A DNA stretch of 64,000 nucleotides from UBA721 sp002705165 (GCA_045565995.1 JBJLEF010000001.1:2046001-2110000), one strand, 5' to 3'. Positions 35,425 through 44,811 are shown, counted from the first letter of the stretch. Numbers and translations are program-made. Notes: generated by a model from the sequence alone, not told the origin.

Positions 35425-35660
35425 AGATTACTTATACCTGCGTGTGAATCCGTGAATTGATTTGCTAATCATAAAAAACCGATCCGCTGCAGAGACCGTT
35501 TTTTCGAATTACCCGGAGGACAGTTCGTCGGGAAGAGAGCAGATCAGGATTGAATCGTATGTTTGAATCTTAAGAACTATCTAGCAGCAATCCTTGCCAA
35601 CAAAGCTGACAAGCATGCAACAGTATATGAGTTCACACACTTCTAAGTGCGAAGCTTCAA

Positions 35661-35849
35661 CTACTCGTCACCGGTTGCTGAGAATCGTCGATCTTTTTCA
35701 AGGTATATGCCACATTGAGGACATACCGTATGCGAAGGGATCGGGTGACCACAGGCTTTACAAGGGCTCAATTGCCGACTTGTTAGAAAGTCGTGGCTAC
35801 GTCGCTTGTTGGAACGCGAGTTGGAGTGTTTTCTTTTTGGTACCGCCAT
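35661..35849 (-). CDS. rpmF: 50S ribosomal protein L32
   Basis: The frame is longer, but MAVPKRKHSNSRSNKRRSHD at 35849 is the invariant L32 start, so the protein has 62 residues. A zinc ribbon follows: CKACGHPIPSHTVCPQCG, with all four cysteines (the zinc-binding form of L32, not the Cys-less one). L32 is commonly linked to fatty-acid genes, as here with fabD 237 bases downstream. Confidence 0.96.
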   Translation of the reverse strand: MAVPKRKHSNSRSNKRRSHDFLTSRQLSPCKACGHPIPSHTVCPQCGIYLEKDRRFSATGDE

Positions 35850-36112
35850 GATGACACCTGACGCAATTAATGATTCACATATCGAGGGAACTAATTGGTT
35901 TATCAGTGCAAACGCACACTCATTGACCACTAAGAACTCTCTGACAATCGTTCAAGGAGATTGGCCGCATCACTGTCGGCGACCAAAGACCTTGGGTAAA
36001 GAACTAATCCTAAAACTGCATTCGAAAGCTGTCAACCAGCTAAATCGAGTCAAACTAATCAAGTTTGGGTGGATGAGGTGGTTTTTTATTGGCGCTGGTG
36101 GGTGATTCTCGG

Positions 36113-37171
36113 CTACGAAGGATCTGGATCTGCCTCGTGTTCCTCTGCGACGCTGATCTCGCCGGCAGAGATATCGGTGATACCGAGGTGGTCAAGCCCT
36201 TTTTGGGTGACCATCCGACCTCGGGGACTACGAATGACTAGTTCAGAACGGAGCAAGAAAGGTTCCACTTCATCGGTCAAAGTGTCCAACGCGACGTTCA
36301 TTGTGTGCCCAATCGCTTCGATGCCTGCCGGACCTCCCATAAACACTCGCGTAATCGTCTCCAAATACTTACGATCAAGTCGGTCGAGTCCCAAGGTATC
36401 GACTTCCCACATTTCGAGTGCTTTCAGAGTGATTTCCGGAGTCAGTTTGCCATTCTCTTTAGCAGTCGAGTAATCTCGTACGCAAAGTAAACGATTATTA
36501 GCAATACGCGGAGTACTGCGACTACGTCGTGCAATTTCTAACGCGGATTCGTCATCGATGCCCATCTTCAGTTTGGTGGCATTGCGTTTGACGATTTCAG
36601 TCAACTCTTCATCCGTATAGAAATTCAGATGCTCCCGGAACTGGAAACGATCACGAAGTGGACCTGTTAACATGCCTGCACGAGTCGTTGCCCCAATTAA
36701 CGTAAACGGCTTGAGTGTCATATTCATGGTACGGGCATTCACGCCTTCACCTAGAATTAGATCGATGCGAAAATCTTCCATGGCCGTATATAGGTATTCT
36801 TCGACGGCTGTTGGAATACGATGAATCTCGTCGATAAATAGAATCGATTTTTCCTGTAGATTGGTCAGGTACGGAAGTAGATCTTTTGGAGCTCTGAGCG
36901 AAGCGCCGGTTGCCATCTCGATGGGTACTTCGAGTTCACGTGGGATACATGTGGCAAATGTTGTTTTCCCTAAGCCTGGCGGACCATCGAATAGAATGTG
37001 TCCTAACGGTTCTTCTCGCTTACGCGCAGCGTCGACGGCAATCATCAGGCGTTCGTACACTTCGCGCTGACCGACCATCTCGCCCATCTTTTTGGGACGG
37101 AGTGAACGGTCATCGTCATCGGCCGATTCTAAAGGCCCAAGTATTTTTTCCCGGTTCATGAACGAGGACAT
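36113..37171 (-). CDS. ruvB: Holliday junction branch migration ATPase RuvB
   Basis: AAA+ motor that drives branch migration with RuvA. Walker A is GPPGLGKTTFA near residue 65, Walker B LFIDEIHR, sensor 1 IGATTRAG and the arginine finger region GPLRDRFQ. The C-terminal winged helix contains SPRGRMVTQKGLDHLG. Length 352 is normal. The start is either MSSF or the ATG four codons later. It is divergent from ruvC-ruvA across a 231-base region with tandem repeats, so all three ruv genes are neighbours but in two transcription units. Confidence 0.97.
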   Translation of the reverse strand: MSSFMNREKILGPLESADDDDRSLRPKKMGEMVGQREVYERLMIAVDAARKREEPLGHILFDGPPGLGKTTFATCIPRELEVPIEMATGASLRAPKDLLPYLTNLQEKSILFIDEIHRIPTAVEEYLYTAMEDFRIDLILGEGVNARTMNMTLKPFTLIGATTRAGMLTGPLRDRFQFREHLNFYTDEELTEIVKRNATKLKMGIDDESALEIARRSRSTPRIANNRLLCVRDYSTAKENGKLTPEITLKALEMWEVDTLGLDRLDRKYLETITRVFMGGPAGIEAIGHTMNVALDTLTDEVEPFLLRSELVIRSPRGRMVTQKGLDHLGITDISAGEISVAEEHEADPDPS

Positions 37172-37319
37172 CCTTGTTAGTCAAAACTTCGTGTGAGGCA
37201 AGTATAGCAAAAATGATCGCTCCGCAAACATAACGATTTTACCAGCAACGATGAGATCGCTATTCTCGAGAGGCTCTTGCATACCGTATCCTCTTTAAGA
37301 CCGGAGTATTGGAATCCGT

Positions 37320-37374
37320 AGTTAGTCCGTAGTTATCCGCTAGTTAGTCCGCAGTTAGTCCGCAGTTAGTCCTT
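37320..37374. repeat. five 11-bp tandem repeats between ruvB and ruvC
   Basis: Units in order: AGTTAGTCCGT, AGTTATCCGCT, AGTTAGTCCGC, AGTTAGTCCGC, AGTTAGTCCTT. The array ends 28 bases before the ruvC start and lies about 150 bases upstream of ruvB. One helical turn per unit would put all copies on one DNA face. Function is unknown; a regulator binding site is possible. Confidence 0.85.
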
Positions 37375-37402
37375 AGTAAAGGCCTTTGGGCCTCATGGTA
37401 TC

Positions 37403-37906
37403 ATGGTCGACAAATCACTCATTCAATCCCGCCGTATTCTTGGAATTGACCCCGGCGTCAATATCACGGGTTATGGTGTGTTGGATCAGCGAGCTAATAA
37501 GTTGATGATCGTGGAAGCAGGGGTGATTCGAGGCGGTAAAGCAGAACTTCCCGGAAAAATAAAAAGTATCTATGAAGGTATCAAAGAGCTTATTGATTCT
37601 GTTAATCCTGATCAGGTGGCGATTGAAAAAATTTACTCGCATTACGCTCATCCGATGACTTCGATTATCATGGGACATGCGCGTGGTGTCATTTGCTTGG
37701 CGGCATCGCAAAGTGACATACCGCTCTACCACTATGCTTCCACCAAAATAAAAAAAGTGCTCACCGGAAATGGTCGCGCCTCGAAGGAACAGATGCAGGC
37801 AGCAATCTGTCGTGAGTTTCATTTGCCAGATCCGCCTGAACCAAATGATGTCGCAGACGCGTTGGCGATTGCGCTTTGTCATGCCTACTTAGACAAAGAA
37901 TATTAA
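37403..37906 (+). CDS. ruvC: Holliday junction endonuclease RuvC
   Basis: Resolves Holliday junctions by paired nicking. The acidic active site is visible: D16 in ILGIDPGVNITGYG, the Glu in VAIEKIY, and the C-terminal Asp residues in PNDVADALAIALCH. Length 167 is normal. It is followed after 37 bases by ruvA. Start ATG at 37403, at the end of a short leader after the 11-bp repeats. Confidence 0.97.
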   Translation: MVDKSLIQSRRILGIDPGVNITGYGVLDQRANKLMIVEAGVIRGGKAELPGKIKSIYEGIKELIDSVNPDQVAIEKIYSHYAHPMTSIIMGHARGVICLAASQSDIPLYHYASTKIKKVLTGNGRASKEQMQAAICREFHLPDPPEPNDVADALAIALCHAYLDKEY

Positions 37907-37943
37907 CACACTTGCCAAGTGCTCATAGAAAGCAAATTATCTC

Positions 37944-38561
37944 ATGATCAAATTCGTAACCGGCAGACTGCTAGAAGTTTGTGAAGAGTCTGTGATTATC
38001 GAAGTTGGCCCCTTTCAGGTTGAAGTCCTAGTTCCGGACTTTGTGAGACGAAACCTGCAATCGATGTCAGGGGAAGATGTTGGTCTGCATACCGTCTTTT
38101 ATATGGATGGAAATCCTCAAGGGAAAATGACTCCACGGATGGTCGGTTTTCTAAGTAAGACGGAGCTGGAATTTTTCGAGTTGTTTTGTAGCGTAGATGG
38201 CGTCGGCGTCAAAAAAGCGTTGCGGGCCATGGTGAGGCCAGTGAGAGAAATCGCTCAGGTGATCGAAGACCAGGACGTCAAAGGACTCACCGTTCTGCCG
38301 GGAGTTGGACCGGCAATGTCAGAACGGATCATTGCTCGCCTGCGCCGTAAGATGGCCAAGTTTGCGCTGTTGGTGACTCGTGACACTGCTGAAGCTGCTG
38401 AAATTGAACCAGATATTGTTGAACAGACACACACTATCTTACGCAATTTAGGGCATACCGAAGCAGACGCACGCCATTTGGTGGAACGAGCCATTGCTAC
38501 GGGTGAGAAATTTAAGGATGTTGAGTCTTTGATCAATGCGGTTTATCACAGTTCTCGCTAA
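37944..38561 (+). CDS. ruvA: Holliday junction DNA-binding protein RuvA
   Basis: Tetrameric junction-recognition subunit for RuvB. It starts MIKFVTGRLLEVCEESVIIEVG (OB fold), then FFELFCSVDGVGVKKALRAM and LTVLPGVGPAMSERIIARLR, two helix-hairpin-helix motifs (about residues 75-90 and 110-130), and a C-terminal UBA-like domain (ILRNLGHTEADARHLVERAI) that contacts RuvB. Length 205 is normal. It ends tail-to-tail 9 bases from cysS. Confidence 0.95.
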   Translation: MIKFVTGRLLEVCEESVIIEVGPFQVEVLVPDFVRRNLQSMSGEDVGLHTVFYMDGNPQGKMTPRMVGFLSKTELEFFELFCSVDGVGVKKALRAMVRPVREIAQVIEDQDVKGLTVLPGVGPAMSERIIARLRRKMAKFALLVTRDTAEAAEIEPDIVEQTHTILRNLGHTEADARHLVERAIATGEKFKDVESLINAVYHSSR

Positions 38562-38570
38562 TTGACAACG

Positions 38571-40106
38571 TTAACCAACGCGCCAACCAGTACCATCCTT
38601 ACGGTCTTCGATGGTGATACCGAGTTCGGCCAGGCCATCTCGTATACGGTCGGCAATTTCGAAATTTTTGTTAGCCCGAGCTTCTGCGCGTAATGCAATC
38701 ATTAGCTCCATAAGCTGACCAGTCAATTCATCACTTCCCGAAGTGTCTACTGAAGGCGTGGAAAAGATTCCCAGAATTGCACTTAGATTTCGTAATGTTG
38801 TTACAGCGGAAGTGAGATCAGCTTGCTGCTCGTCAGAACAAGACTGTTCGAGATCGTGCTGGTCAGCAAATCGGTTGATGGTTCGCACTAGATCAAACAG
38901 GTCACTGGTCGCTCCACCGGTGTTAAAGTCATCATCCATGTGGTTTAGGTAACTTTGACGGTGTGCATTAATCTGCTGTAGGAATTCGCTGTCGTTCTGA
39001 CTTCCGTTGTTCTCTTCTCGCAGCAGAGCTGGATTCAGTTCGTAGAAACAATTTCCTGTAATGCGTTTATAACGTTCAAATAGCCGATAGAAAGACTCTA
39101 ACGCGGTTCCGGCCTCTTGTAAGCCTTCTTCGCTGAAGACGATTGTGCTTCGGTAATGGGTGCGGAGCAGGAAGAAGCGGATCCGTTCGCCGCCATGAGT
39201 TTCGATCAGGTCAGCCAGTCCGCCTGCTCCTTTACTGCGACTGATCTTTGTTTCCACCGTGGCCTGTGTTTCGGTATCGTCGTCTTCTCGATCACTTCGC
39301 CCCCCCACTTTTCCTGAGGCACCACCTGCTCGCATGAGCCCGTTGTGCATCCAGTATTTTACCAAAGGTTTGCCATGGCAGCATTCACTTTGAGCGAGTT
39401 CGTTCTCGTGGTGTGGAAAGACAAGGTCAAGTCCGCCGCCGTGAATGTCAAATGACTCGCCAAGGATGCGACGACTCATTGCCGAACATTCGATGTGCCA
39501 CCCCGGTCGTCCTTTGCCCCAGGGGCTATCCCAACTCGGTTCATCATCTTTAGCGGACTTCCATAAGGCAAAGTCGCTGGCAGACTTCTTGCGAGATGCT
39601 GCTTCCCCACCTTCACCCTGCGCTGCGGCTGCCGTGCGATTGCTTAGTTTGCCATAATTTTGATCTGCATTGACGTCGAAGAAGACATCTCCGTCGACGG
39701 CATAAGCAAATCCTTTGTTGATCAGGTCCTGGGTGAATTGAATGATTTCGCCCATGTTTTCGGTTGCCTTGGGCATGTGATCGATCTGATCGACACCGAG
39801 CGATGCTAGATTACTGAGGTAATCGTCAGTCATTTCTCTGGCAATGGCATCCATTGAAATCCCACGTTCCCGAGACTTCATGATCAGTTTGTCATCAACA
39901 TCAGTAATGTTGACGACCAAGGTAACGTCGTACCCGCTGTAGCTTAAATAGCGTTTGATGGTGTCAAAGATGATAGGGCCAACCATATGACCAATGTGAC
40001 TCTTGTCATAAACGGTTGGGCCACAAAGATAGATACCGACCTTCCCTTCTTCGAGAGGTTGGAATTCTTCTTTCTGTTTTGACAGGGTGTTGTATACGCG
40101 AATCAT
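38571..40106 (-). CDS. cysS: cysteinyl-tRNA synthetase with an insert before the KMSKS loop
   Basis: Charges tRNA-Cys. HIGH motif as SHIGHMVGP, zinc ligands in LCGPTVYD, GWHIECSAMS and FPHHENELAQSEC. Between HNGLM and the signature loop there is an insert of about 28 residues rich in Gly, Asp and Glu (GGASGKVGGRSDREDDDTE), and the loop itself reads KISRSKG instead of KMSKS. Otherwise the chain is complete; length 511 against about 460 in E. coli. ispF ends 65 bases upstream, same direction. Confidence 0.95.
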   Translation of the reverse strand: MIRVYNTLSKQKEEFQPLEEGKVGIYLCGPTVYDKSHIGHMVGPIIFDTIKRYLSYSGYDVTLVVNITDVDDKLIMKSRERGISMDAIAREMTDDYLSNLASLGVDQIDHMPKATENMGEIIQFTQDLINKGFAYAVDGDVFFDVNADQNYGKLSNRTAAAAQGEGGEAASRKKSASDFALWKSAKDDEPSWDSPWGKGRPGWHIECSAMSRRILGESFDIHGGGLDLVFPHHENELAQSECCHGKPLVKYWMHNGLMRAGGASGKVGGRSDREDDDTETQATVETKISRSKGAGGLADLIETHGGERIRFFLLRTHYRSTIVFSEEGLQEAGTALESFYRLFERYKRITGNCFYELNPALLREENNGSQNDSEFLQQINAHRQSYLNHMDDDFNTGGATSDLFDLVRTINRFADQHDLEQSCSDEQQADLTSAVTTLRNLSAILGIFSTPSVDTSGSDELTGQLMELMIALRAEARANKNFEIADRIRDGLAELGITIEDRKDGTGWRVG

Positions 40107-40171
40107 TAATAATTGCAGAACGTTGATTAAGGGTCAGTGGCTCGGAGTATTGGCTAGACCGGGGCCGAGTA

Positions 40172-40675
40172 TTAGTTACGAACAGAAACCTTGTGCAGTA
40201 AGGCTACACATTCCGCCACGATTGCCTCGCAGCGTCCAACCGGACCGACTTTTTCACCAGTCTTGCCTTTCACAAAGACTTGACCGTCGTTCAGTCCTAG
40301 TATTTTTCTGATGCATTCAATCATGGTATCTCTACAAGGACTGATTTTAGGCTGAGTTGCAAAAATCACACAATCTAGATTTATGATTTTCCAGCCGGCC
40401 TCAAGGATTTTTGCGTGTGCCAAACGGAGCATTTCCTGAGAACAGCGATTTTCGTTTTCTTCGGCTGTGTCGGGGAATAACGTTCCAATATCACCAAGAC
40501 AGGCTGCTCCCAGAATAGCATCGGTGATGGCGTGTAGTAGCACATCAGCGTCGCTGTGACCAACCAGGTGAAAATCACAATCGATTGTAATTCCCCCCAG
40601 TTTCATCGGGCCACCTTCACCAAGCCGGTGGGTGTCGTGGCCGAGGCCAATTCGAATTAAAGGGAAGTCAGACAT
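40172..40675 (-). CDS. ispF: 2-C-methyl-D-erythritol 2,4-cyclodiphosphate synthase
   Basis: MEP-pathway step that cyclises CDP-ME-2-phosphate to MEcPP. Metal ligands GHDTHRL (Asp and His at 13-15) and the His in HLVGHSDADVLLHAITDAILGA are present, as is GDIGTLFPD. Length 167 against about 160 is normal. It lies 86 bases after the phosphodiesterase-like gene of the UbiA/ABC set, so isoprenoid precursor supply and a prenyltransferase lie in one leftward run. Confidence 0.96.
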   Translation of the reverse strand: MSDFPLIRIGLGHDTHRLGEGGPMKLGGITIDCDFHLVGHSDADVLLHAITDAILGAACLGDIGTLFPDTAEENENRCSQEMLRLAHAKILEAGWKIINLDCVIFATQPKISPCRDTMIECIRKILGLNDGQVFVKGKTGEKVGPVGRCEAIVAECVALLHKVSVRN

Positions 40676-40761
40676 GTTTGTTATGTATCTTGCAGAGCAA
40701 GTGTAAAGTGTGAAGCAGTAAACGGTCCGGACCTTTTATCATAGTTCAAACCATATCGATT

Positions 40762-42105
40762 TCATGAATGGTGTGACTTACTAAGGGCATTTACCAGGTG
40801 GTCGCACAATTCAGTGTCCAGCCAGTCACGGTCTTCAAGGATTGCTGAACAGTTGGAGACGATGACCCCTTGTTGAGTATCATCGGTGACAGGGGCTCCG
40901 TGTGATCCTTTGATAAGGTTTGCGTCCAGAGGGATACTCTTGGTTTCCATATCAAAGTGTAATTCAACAGGGTCATATCCTGGTTTGCGATGAATGTCGA
41001 CCGTTCGAGCGAATCCTGGGGCCTTGGTATCGTCGAGCCACCAATAGTAAGCCTGCCAACTGTTGGAAGTGGAGACCAGAATTACATCCCCACTCCGTTC
41101 GTGATCAAGGCCATACTTTGAACGTTCTTCGCCCACTATTATTTCCGCGATTCCATCCTGGTCTTGGAACACATGCTGAACCTTTTTGATCGTTTCAGGA
41201 CAGCGGTTTTTTATAAAGAGGTGGCTAAACTGATGATCGACCAGAGCCCAGGCCGGGGAATCAAGATCAAGGTGTTCCCCGTCCTCTTGAAATGAAACAT
41301 TGAGCAGTCCTGCTTCTCTTAAAATACGGTTGGGATAAGTGACGTGATCGACCTCATTAATGACATACTCGCTGGAGATAATCCAAACCACGTTATCATT
41401 CCCGAGTGATTCATCGATGCCTCGGATCATTTCCCCCAGCGCTCCGTCAAGTTCTGTGACAGACTGGAGTGCGGCCGGGCTGTTTGGTCCTAGCTTTTGG
41501 GCCGCATAGTCCAGATGGGGAATATAGATATACGAGAAATGAGGCTTGAAATCTGAAATCGCTTTTACAGCACTTTCAAGAATCCACTGAGAAGATTTAA
41601 TGTTAGCCAGCGGTCCCCAGAAATGCTTTAAGGGGAAGTGACCAATTGATTCGAGTAAGTCACCATAGTATTCCTGTGGTTGCGTGTAACACCACAGAGA
41701 CTCTGAGCCATCAGGATTATGAACCGGTTTAGGCATGCAGATGTAGTCGGCTCCGCTTCCTTTACTAAGCATTGGGAACCAAGCCAGTGACTTGATGTCA
41801 GGGGAGACTTCATGGAGTAAATCCCATATTTGTGGAGCTTCGATCTTGTCATTCCAGGCTGTCCACATTTCCACTTCTTTTTTATCACGCCAGTAAAAAC
41901 CATTGGCAATCACTCCGTGTTCAGAGGGGAGTTTACCGGTTAGCATGCTGGCCTGAGCGGGCCAGGTTACAGCAGGAAAGCTAGTAGTGAACCGTTGCTG
42001 TGAACCGTCAGTGACTAATGCCTGAAGGTTTGGCATTTGAGTAAGGTCCTGTTGTCGCAAACCGGGAATAGTGCAATAGATGAAGTGTTTCATAGCCTGA
42101 ATCAT
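40762..42105 (-). CDS. type I phosphodiesterase/nucleotide pyrophosphatase-like protein (EboF type)
   Basis: Alkaline phosphatase superfamily fold. The catalytic threonine motif is clear (FPAVTWPAQASMLTGKLPSE, near residues 44-63) as is the C-terminal KGSHGAP. Expected metal ligands are altered: the first motif reads CTIPGLRQ where VDGLR is usual, the DxxGHxxGP motif reads DYAAQKLGP, and the SDHG motif reads SSEYVIN. Either it uses metals differently or it no longer hydrolyses. Members of the ebo cluster family are described as AP-like proteins of this kind. 447 residues; the start could also be the ATG four codons later (42093). It begins 23 bases after the UbiA gene. Confidence 0.75.
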   Translation of the reverse strand: MIQAMKHFIYCTIPGLRQQDLTQMPNLQALVTDGSQQRFTTSFPAVTWPAQASMLTGKLPSEHGVIANGFYWRDKKEVEMWTAWNDKIEAPQIWDLLHEVSPDIKSLAWFPMLSKGSGADYICMPKPVHNPDGSESLWCYTQPQEYYGDLLESIGHFPLKHFWGPLANIKSSQWILESAVKAISDFKPHFSYIYIPHLDYAAQKLGPNSPAALQSVTELDGALGEMIRGIDESLGNDNVVWIISSEYVINEVDHVTYPNRILREAGLLNVSFQEDGEHLDLDSPAWALVDHQFSHLFIKNRCPETIKKVQHVFQDQDGIAEIIVGEERSKYGLDHERSGDVILVSTSNSWQAYYWWLDDTKAPGFARTVDIHRKPGYDPVELHFDMETKSIPLDANLIKGSHGAPVTDDTQQGVIVSNCSAILEDRDWLDTELCDHLVNALSKSHHS

Positions 42106-42128
42106 TAATGAGTAAAGTTTGTTGGTGG

Positions 42129-43106
42129 TTAGGTAGCTCGGATCTTTTTACCAAGGATGAGCATTGGAAGTAGTAATGCCAGTGTAACAATGGCGAGGGT
42201 GCGATCGCTGACGATCAGTACGACGGAGGCATCAAGAAAGATCAGTGATTTAAGGCAACCAATGACACCGGCCTGAACTTTGGCAGGTACAGGATCAATG
42301 ACAGCCAACACACAGCGATAGAGTGTGAGCATGCCAAGCAGTCCAATGAGCATGGCAGCCGTGTCTTTGTCTAAACGGAGGTGGTTGGGATGCGGGACGA
42401 AACGGGGAAACATTGCAAGACCGTAGAGACCAGCAGACATGATCAGCACACCGAAAGCAAGTAGCCAGCGACTACTTACCTTGGCTTCGGTTCTGGCGAA
42501 CCAGGTGAGTCCGGCCACGAAAAGTCCGATACTTCCAGCAATGATCAGATGGTGTTGAGAAAATCCCATCACCACAGCTGAATTAGACTGAGCGAGACTC
42601 ATTCCAAGCAGGATATTGAATGTTCGACAGGCACCCATCGCAAGGGGGGCGATGGGAGTCTGTTTTAGAATCCAGTCATATAAAACGACACTTAGGGCTA
42701 CAGCAAAAGCAAGGATGACGCCATTTTTTCCTGCAGACAGACTACAGAGGATTCCAAGGATGAGGAGGCTCCAACCTAATTTCTTTGCTGCTGCTAGTGA
42801 AACCTGCCCCTGAGGTATTGGTCGATTTTGTCGTTCGGCAGTATCCCGTTCTACATCGAAAACGTCATTGAGAACCATACCCGCACAGTAGAGACCAAAG
42901 GTCGAAGCGAGCAGAGCGATGAGAATGCCAAGGTCGTCTGCGGTAAGTCCGATAACACCGTTATCGGCCTGAACCACGAGAAAACCCATCAGGATATTGG
43001 CAAAAGCTGTGAAGACGTTGCCGATCCTCATGAGTTTCATATAGGCCATCAAATTACTGTTCGAGTTCTTTGTAGTTGGCAAATCGGTCGGTTCAGTCTG
43101 ACTCAT
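42129..43106 (-). CDS. UbiA family prenyltransferase (EboC type)
   Basis: Membrane prenyltransferase with eight or nine helices. The first aspartate motif is complete (NDVFDVERDTAERQNRPIPQG, about residues 80-100). The second region (YDWILKQTPIAPLAMGACR, then FNILLGMSLAQ) resembles the EboC type, in which YDW...PLxMGxCR is typical as I recall it. The substrate is unknown; quinone, haem or carotenoid pathways are not near by. Its start overlaps the upstream ABC permease stop by 4 bases, and the phosphodiesterase-like gene follows. 325 residues. Confidence 0.85.
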   Translation of the reverse strand: MSQTEPTDLPTTKNSNSNLMAYMKLMRIGNVFTAFANILMGFLVVQADNGVIGLTADDLGILIALLASTFGLYCAGMVLNDVFDVERDTAERQNRPIPQGQVSLAAAKKLGWSLLILGILCSLSAGKNGVILAFAVALSVVLYDWILKQTPIAPLAMGACRTFNILLGMSLAQSNSAVVMGFSQHHLIIAGSIGLFVAGLTWFARTEAKVSSRWLLAFGVLIMSAGLYGLAMFPRFVPHPNHLRLDKDTAAMLIGLLGMLTLYRCVLAVIDPVPAKVQAGVIGCLKSLIFLDASVVLIVSDRTLAIVTLALLLPMLILGKKIRAT

Positions 43107-43960
43107 GAACTGGCACTCCTGTAACTTTTTAATGCCCGTACAAAGACGCGCCGGCTAAAGAGGAAACATAGTAAACTTGCCAAGATCGTAAAGCACGCCA
43201 ATTGCCACATTTGTGAAGTCATGGTGTTCAGTGGTCGAGCCATAATGCGAGCCGGGATGTTGACCACGAGCAAGACTGGAATGAGAAATGTAAAGAATGC
43301 CCAGAGGGCGATTCCCCAGCCAACTTTGTAGATCTCCATCGGGTAACGTGAAAAGTTGGTGATGTAAAACCAGAAGTTGTATAGCGTCTGGTTTCTACCG
43401 AGCCAGACGCTGGTCGATGCAAGTGTGATCATCACACTGTACATGATGACGGTTCCGCAGGCGATATAGAAGGGGTACATCAGGATGGCTCGCCACTCCA
43501 GAACTAATGGCGATTCGATTCTCGTGGTCAGTTGGTAAAGGCTGTAGAAGAGTAGGGTGATTCCCATAAATAAGTTCGATAAAGCGGCCCAGTCCACGCG
43601 CGGAAATGAGATGACAAATTGCGTATCGATGGGTTTGAGCAGCGCGAAGTCCAGATTACCGGAACGAATGAGCTCACTAAATTGCTGCGCGTTTGGCATG
43701 AAAAAGGTCTGTACCAGACTGTTGATAATCCAGGTGGTGGCCAAAAACACAAAGAACTCGTCTCTTCCCCAGCCCGTCCCCTTACCGATGGAATCGGTGT
43801 ATTGGAAAACGATCAGGTAGAAACCAATATTCATGACGGTCCATGAAATTGTAGAGATGCATTGTAGGATGAAATTAGTCCGAAACGACATGTCTCTAAC
43901 GAGGCTGTTGCGTGCAAATGTCAGGAAGACATTCAGATAGGATGGTCGATAGCCTGCCAT
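43103..43960 (-). CDS. ABC-2 type exporter permease B (COG3694-like)
   Basis: Six or so transmembrane helices. The frame is longer upstream, but MAGYRPSYLNVFLTFARNSL at 43960 is the natural start and lies only two bases after the stop of the other permease. FALLKPIDTQFVISFPRVDW and SELIRSGNLDFALLKP are typical of the ABC2_membrane_6 family, found in the two permeases of COG4587/COG3694 exporters. 285 residues. Its stop overlaps the UbiA start by 4 bases. The two permeases probably form a heterodimeric channel. Confidence 0.88.
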   Translation of the reverse strand: MAGYRPSYLNVFLTFARNSLVRDMSFRTNFILQCISTISWTVMNIGFYLIVFQYTDSIGKGTGWGRDEFFVFLATTWIINSLVQTFFMPNAQQFSELIRSGNLDFALLKPIDTQFVISFPRVDWAALSNLFMGITLLFYSLYQLTTRIESPLVLEWRAILMYPFYIACGTVIMYSVMITLASTSVWLGRNQTLYNFWFYITNFSRYPMEIYKVGWGIALWAFFTFLIPVLLVVNIPARIMARPLNTMTSQMWQLACFTILASLLCFLFSRRVFVRALKSYRSASS

Positions 43961-43962
43961 GA

Positions 43963-44811
43963 TTAGCCTCCAAAGCCACTGTACCGACGGATGCCACGGT
44001 TCAGCATCACACGTGCAATGATAATAAAGGCGATTAACCAACAGGCTTCCACTGCCAGTCCCACCCAAACCTGCTCCGGAGGGATGGTTCCCAGAAAAAT
44101 AGCAGCAGGATAATAAGCGAGATATTGAAAAGGCAGTAAATTTACGAATTGTGATGCCCAGTCCGGTAACAGGTCGAGTGGAAACATGTGACCTGACAGG
44201 AAGAAGTTCAGCAGGTTGTAAACGAAGATTAGCGACGTCACTTCCAAGAACCAGAAGGATACGAGTCCCAGACTGGCTTCAATAAAGAAACCGAGTAGGA
44301 ACCCCATCACCAGAGAAAGGAAATAGGCACACAGGATCGATGCTTGCGGCCAACCGTTCTCGAAGAATCCTCGACATAAGAAAAAGACAAACGCAAACGG
44401 TATGAGTGCAATCACATAGTAACAGAGTTTGTGTGCGACCCGCGTGATTAACAGGAAACCAATTAGGTCGATGGGTTGGATGAGGTATTTTTTGATTTCA
44501 CCGTCACGTACCTGCAATGCAATTCCGCTACAGAGCCCCGGCATACTTGAGAATGCCCGGCTGATCATTGTTAGCATGAAGTAGGCAACGACGCCCTTTT
44601 TCGTATAGGCTTCGATTTGGCTTCTTCCAGAGGCGGCAAAGATGGCGTACCAGAGGAATACCTGAGTGATGATAGGAAGAAATCTCATCAGCGTCCCCAA
44701 AGCGAAGTCGCCTCGGTAAACGAATCGTTCTTCTAATGAAATCTTTAGAATCGTCCACCAGGTTTTAACGCGAGAACCATGATAAGGCTGGCCAGAGGTG
44801 ACTGTTGCCAT
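43963..44811 (-). CDS. ABC-2 type exporter permease A (COG4587-like)
   Basis: Six transmembrane helices. Family marks of ABC2_membrane_6: SLEERFVYRGDFALGTLMRFLP at about 30, and QVRDGEIKKYLIQPIDLIGF. Its start codon overlaps the stop of the ATPase gene (TAATG) and the second permease follows after two bases, so all are translationally coupled. 282 residues. The substrate cannot be read from the sequence. Confidence 0.88.
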   Translation of the reverse strand: MATVTSGQPYHGSRVKTWWTILKISLEERFVYRGDFALGTLMRFLPIITQVFLWYAIFAASGRSQIEAYTKKGVVAYFMLTMISRAFSSMPGLCSGIALQVRDGEIKKYLIQPIDLIGFLLITRVAHKLCYYVIALIPFAFVFFLCRGFFENGWPQASILCAYFLSLVMGFLLGFFIEASLGLVSFWFLEVTSLIFVYNLLNFFLSGHMFPLDLLPDWASQFVNLLPFQYLAYYPAAIFLGTIPPEQVWVGLAVEACWLIAFIIIARVMLNRGIRRYSGFGG

